Source: Chitinophaga varians | Lineage (GTDB): Bacteria > Bacteroidota > Bacteroidia > Chitinophagales > Chitinophagaceae | Assembly: GCF_012641275.1 (NCBI RefSeq) | Contig: NZ_JABAIA010000001.1 | Span: forward strand, 1,860,001-1,924,000 | Reading direction: 5' to 3' | Length of the DNA stretch: 64,000 nt | Shown here: positions 60,864-64,000 of the stretch, in pieces | How positions within the stretch are numbered: position 1 is the first letter of the stretch | Layout: each line of letters opens with the position of its first letter | The notes under the pieces: model-generated | What the model saw: only the letters and a program-made list of their open reading frames with translations | Database searches by the model: none | Told to the model about the DNA's origin: nothing | Translations under genes and position numbers: made by a program

Positions 60864-62045
60864 TTAATAGATCGGCGTAGGGTATTTTCGTTGTATGGTA
60901 GTCAAATAAGCCCTGCCATTCACGATTTCGATGGTATTGACCGTGGCAAATGACTGCGGGTTATTGGTACCGGAGTGAATGTTAACGATCATATTCGGCA
61001 CGGTCAGGATGTCGCGTTCAAAGCCGGGTTTGGTACCGTTGCCATAACAGCTGATCACCGCATAGTTACCCAGTACTTCCGCAGGTGCCTGATCGTTGTA
61101 CGGATTGTTTTCCGGGTTCATCCCCGGCACCATCAGGGAAATACGCTGCCATGCAGTAGTCCGGATGCCGTCCGTACCATTGGCCGCGAAAAGCGGGAAG
61201 CTGTAATAGGGTTGTACTACGTTGGAAGTATTGTTCTGACGCAGGGAGGTCATATACCGGAATCTGTATCCAGGTACGGGGTTGCGCAGCTCGTCATTGG
61301 TAAAAAGCGAAAACCAGACATTCATCACGTCTTTCACCCCGAACATCAGCAAGCCTGACTGCGGTATTCTTTTTTTCAATGAAATATCCGCGTCGGCAAA
61401 GCCATCTGCGCTCATGTTATAAAAGTTCACGTATATCATGGAGTCTGACAGCGGCATTTTGTGGAAGACCTCCTGGCGCAATACCATACCATTTTTTTTC
61501 GTCCTGAAGTTTTTTTGCAGGATGTGCAGTGTATATACTTCGTGACTGTCGAGCTGTAAAACAGTATCGATCAGCACCTTCTTTTTCAGGCGTTCTTCCA
61601 GCTGAAAGAAAGGGGTATTGTTCACCGGCCGGAACATAAACATCACGCGGTGTTTACCGGAAGGTATCTGTGCCCAGCTGGACAGGTCGAAACCGTTGAG
61701 TACCGGTCCTACGAGCACGCTTTCTTTACCGGGATATTCCGGGTTTTTGAAAGAGTTGCTGCTACCCACGTGTGAAGGGTATGGTGGCGCATATCCATCC
61801 CGCTGGTCCAGGAAATCGCCTACGATGGCGGCGCTGACAGGCATGCCGGAGGTATCTGTTTCCGGGTCTATCAGCATGGCCAGGAATGGTTGTTCTTCAT
61901 CTTTATTCTCGATGCTCACCGTATAGTTCAGGTTATTGAACACACGCAGGTAAGCCGGATCATCGATCTTTTTATGTTCTATCTTGGCACAGCTGCTGAA
62001 TACGGCCAGCAGCCCTGCTATGACGATGGGAAATGTGAGTTTCAT
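60864..62045 (-). CDS. Surface lipoprotein of unknown family
   Basis: The 393-aa protein has a lipoprotein signal (VFSSC, Cys19), then a beta-rich body with DPAYLRVFNNLNYTVSIE, SGKHRVMFMFRPVNNTPFF and VNFYNMSADGFADADI. The first of these resembles the start of a DUF4397 domain, but the rest does not fit clearly. It lies 4 nt after the DUF4397 gene in the same operon. Confidence 0.7.
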   Translation of the reverse strand: MKLTFPIVIAGLLAVFSSCAKIEHKKIDDPAYLRVFNNLNYTVSIENKDEEQPFLAMLIDPETDTSGMPVSAAIVGDFLDQRDGYAPPYPSHVGSSNSFKNPEYPGKESVLVGPVLNGFDLSSWAQIPSGKHRVMFMFRPVNNTPFFQLEERLKKKVLIDTVLQLDSHEVYTLHILQKNFRTKKNGMVLRQEVFHKMPLSDSMIYVNFYNMSADGFADADISLKKRIPQSGLLMFGVKDVMNVWFSLFTNDELRNPVPGYRFRYMTSLRQNNTSNVVQPYYSFPLFAANGTDGIRTTAWQRISLMVPGMNPENNPYNDQAPAEVLGNYAVISCYGNGTKPGFERDILTVPNMIVNIHSGTNNPQSFATVNTIEIVNGRAYLTTIQRKYPTPIY

Positions 62046-62049
62046 ACTT

Positions 62050-63786
62050 CTACCGGTTATGTTTTACAATGATCATCTTCGCTTTGGACCCTTCAGGAGT
62101 ATTGGCGCCGTCTTTTCCGATCAACGCGATGGAATAATAACCGGGCTCCTGGTCAGGCAGTCCGCCTCTGACGTATAGTTCTTTTCGGGCAATCAGGTCT
62201 GCGCTTTTTATGACGGGAACCCGGGTGATCCATGTTCCCGGGAATACGCCCGGATTGGCCTGGAACACCATGATCTCATACGGATCGGCCGCCATCATTA
62301 ATACTGCGTTGGCTGCATCGTCAGGAATAATACCCGGCTTAAGATTGGAGCTTACACCGTTACGGCCTATCGCCTGTCCGTTGATACCAGTGAAATTCAC
62401 ATTGGCGAAATCGGGGCAGAAATTATAAAAGCGGAACTGAAAGGGATATTTGTACTGTGTCCACCAAAGGGAGCCGTCCTGGCCGTCTTTTTCAATCCTC
62501 GGGATGCTGCCGCTCAGGTTATTGGCGGCTATCACGATCTGCGGGGTTCCTTTGGCATCGCCATATACCCAGGCGGTATAGTTACCACCGGGATCTACCC
62601 TCTTTTGGGCAGTGGCCAATACTTTACCCGTGGCATCGGTCACTTCGATGGCAGTAGTGCCGGTCACCACATTCGTATATTCACCTGCGTTAGCATAGGC
62701 AATGTTGTCGCCCACTTTAATGCCATTCACCTTCAACTGCAACGCACCGGCGCCGGGCAATGCATTTACCGCCTGTAAACGGCCATAGGTCGTATTTGTT
62801 GGATCAACAATGTCGGCAATGATCTGAAAGGCATTCTGGTAGAAGGTACTTTCATCACCGGTAGACCCGTTATTCAATTTATAGGGCAATTCTTGCGTCG
62901 ATACAACTATTGTATAAATACCACCGGGCTGGAAAGTACGTATAGGCGCATACGTTAAGTTCACAGATACCGGTCGTGGTACGGGAGAGGTAACTGTCTT
63001 AGTGACGGTGGAGGTGGCCGGATCTACCAGGTCCACAAATTCTTCGCGGGGACCGCCCGTTGCCGTTACTTGTGTACCTGCGGCCGTCAGTACCCTGAAC
63101 TGGTAGGTACCATAGGGCACTTCCACATATTCAGAATATTCGCCTACGTTAACATGGGAAGACTTTGCGTTCACCAGCGTACCATCTGCAAAAGCAAGAG
63201 AAAGCGGGCCTAATATCTTTTCCTGGCCGGACTCCGGACGTTTAATATCCCCCGACAGGTTCAGGATACGGATTTTAAAATGGTCCGGACGGGAAGGCGC
63301 TTCCACAGAACGTGGCACCCGCAGCACTTCCGGAATATTGCCGGTAGTATACAGGTTATTGCGGGTCACATAATAGTCAGCGGGCTGGTTATAATCTTCC
63401 TGCACATCAAACTCGGTCGTCGCCACAAATGGATTCAGGGAGATAGCTTCTATTTTCATATGGGCTTTTCCTCCTGCCTGTATAAATTGCCGGGGCACCC
63501 ACCAGGTGCCGCCCAGACGGCCCTTATCCGGGAAGAACTTCGTGGCCGGGTAACGTGATTTATCCTCATTAACCGGCAGCACCACATAGTTGGTCAGCGT
63601 ATCGCCGTTGGCGATCAGCTGATTAAAACCAGCCAGATTCACAATCCGGACACCGGAATTGGTCCTTGTGTCATTATTGATCCGGTTGTCATAAAAGTGG
63701 TCCAGTTTATCTTTTTTGCAGGATGTGATGACACTGGTGCCAGCCAGCAACACACCTGCTATGATAGAAATTCGTTTCATTTTCAT
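62050..63786 (-). CDS. DUF4397-domain lipoprotein
   Basis: The 578-aa protein has a lipoprotein signal (VITSC then KKDK). At least two DUF4397-like units are visible: VNAKSSHVNVGEYSEYVEVP...VPYGTYQFRVL in the first half and RLQAVNALPGAGALQLKVNG with YANAGEYTNVVTGT later. These beta-sandwich domains are common on Bacteroidota surface lipoproteins. It occupies the place directly after a TonB receptor where a SusD-like protein is usual, but shows no SusD features. Confidence 0.85.
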   Translation of the reverse strand: MKMKRISIIAGVLLAGTSVITSCKKDKLDHFYDNRINNDTRTNSGVRIVNLAGFNQLIANGDTLTNYVVLPVNEDKSRYPATKFFPDKGRLGGTWWVPRQFIQAGGKAHMKIEAISLNPFVATTEFDVQEDYNQPADYYVTRNNLYTTGNIPEVLRVPRSVEAPSRPDHFKIRILNLSGDIKRPESGQEKILGPLSLAFADGTLVNAKSSHVNVGEYSEYVEVPYGTYQFRVLTAAGTQVTATGGPREEFVDLVDPATSTVTKTVTSPVPRPVSVNLTYAPIRTFQPGGIYTIVVSTQELPYKLNNGSTGDESTFYQNAFQIIADIVDPTNTTYGRLQAVNALPGAGALQLKVNGIKVGDNIAYANAGEYTNVVTGTTAIEVTDATGKVLATAQKRVDPGGNYTAWVYGDAKGTPQIVIAANNLSGSIPRIEKDGQDGSLWWTQYKYPFQFRFYNFCPDFANVNFTGINGQAIGRNGVSSNLKPGIIPDDAANAVLMMAADPYEIMVFQANPGVFPGTWITRVPVIKSADLIARKELYVRGGLPDQEPGYYSIALIGKDGANTPEGSKAKMIIVKHNR

Positions 63787-63813
63787 TTTTTTATTCCGGG
63801 ATAACCGTTACCG

Positions 63814-64000
63814 TTAGAACAGATTATAAGTGAAGCCAAACATGATCTCGGTGCCACGCTTAAAGCTGCGGTTAACGAACTTATTGCCATACCACACGCC
63901 CCCGGTGCCTGGTGCGGCGTATACCGTTTCTATGGCCGGGTTCAGGATATTTTTGGCATAACCTTTAAACAGCAGGCGTTTGGTGACCTGTTGCGTGAAG
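63814..64000 (-). CDS. TonB-dependent receptor, C-terminal end only
   Basis: The frame is open to the right edge. The visible 61 residues (FTQQVTKRLLFKGYAKNILN ... MFGFTYNLF) form the last barrel strands of a SusC-like TonB-dependent receptor with the terminal Phe expected for outer-membrane insertion. The gene starts beyond the window and heads the surface-protein operon visible here. Confidence 0.8.
   Translation of the reverse strand, partial: FTQQVTKRLLFKGYAKNILNPAIETVYAAPGTGGVWYGNKFVNRSFKRGTEIMFGFTYNLF

Overview
The window is about 64 kb of a Bacteroidota chromosome, most likely Chitinophaga or a close relative. Evidence for this: promoters of the Bacteroidota type (TTTG, about 19 nt, then TAnnTTTG), TonB-dependent receptors with carboxypeptidase-regulatory N-terminal domains, many Cys-Lys-Lys lipoproteins, a PorT-like type IX secretion protein with a type IX C-terminal sorting domain elsewhere in the window, DUF1501/DUF1800 and DUF4397/fasciclin proteins, and a Bacteroidota-style type VI tube protein. 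Base composition is balanced, with AT-richer patches near 28-29 kb and 37.5-41.8 kb.

Layout. 0-23 kb is mostly housekeeping: the end of a GNAT-like protein, an M48-like membrane protease, dnaX with a probable slippage site, the pyruvate dehydrogenase E2 subunit, a GbsR/MarR regulator, an SDR-like epimerase, a CoA-binding protein, a YkuK-like protein, the ribosome GTPase YihA, ubiE-porT, dihydroorotase, a MutS-like ATPase, an FAD monooxygenase, YifB, an EF-G paralogue, an ABC exporter and a DUF983 protein. Several short repeats sit in the gaps. 23.4-29.7 kb is a type VI secretion cargo module: Hcp/TssD, VgrG, a 1056-aa PAAR-like effector carrying two putative cell-wall hydrolase domains, an overlapping candidate immunity lipoprotein, and a second lipoprotein. 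29.8-37.3 kb, on the minus strand, holds a TonB receptor with a His-rich small partner, a DUF1501/DUF1800 pair and a thiolase.

37.4-41.8 kb starts with tRNA-Lys(CTT) and looks like acquired DNA: a Crp-type regulator, a lone reductase NAD-domain fragment, a DUF2147-like protein, a DyP peroxidase with a small partner gene, and remnants. 41.8-47.8 kb holds a flavin monooxygenase, a DNRLRE lipoprotein, an overlapping four-gene operon (DoxX-like, DUF2071, methyltransferase, membrane protein) and a lipoprotein. 48.0-49.2 kb contains three unannotated 51-52 residue genes that look like class I lanthipeptide-type RiPP precursors. Each is preceded by a conserved leader RNA with a probable hairpin, and no modification enzyme is visible in the window. 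An AraC regulator and two SDR enzymes follow. From 64 kb down to 52 kb runs a tightly packed minus-strand operon of surface proteins: a TonB receptor, a DUF4397 lipoprotein, another lipoprotein, three fasciclin lipoproteins, an Oar-like receptor and an IPT/NHL lipoprotein.

The best candidates for something undescribed are the orphan RiPP precursor array with its repeated leader RNA, and the chimeric type VI effector with its overlapping immunity gene. All calls come from reading the sequence by eye; no database search was run.
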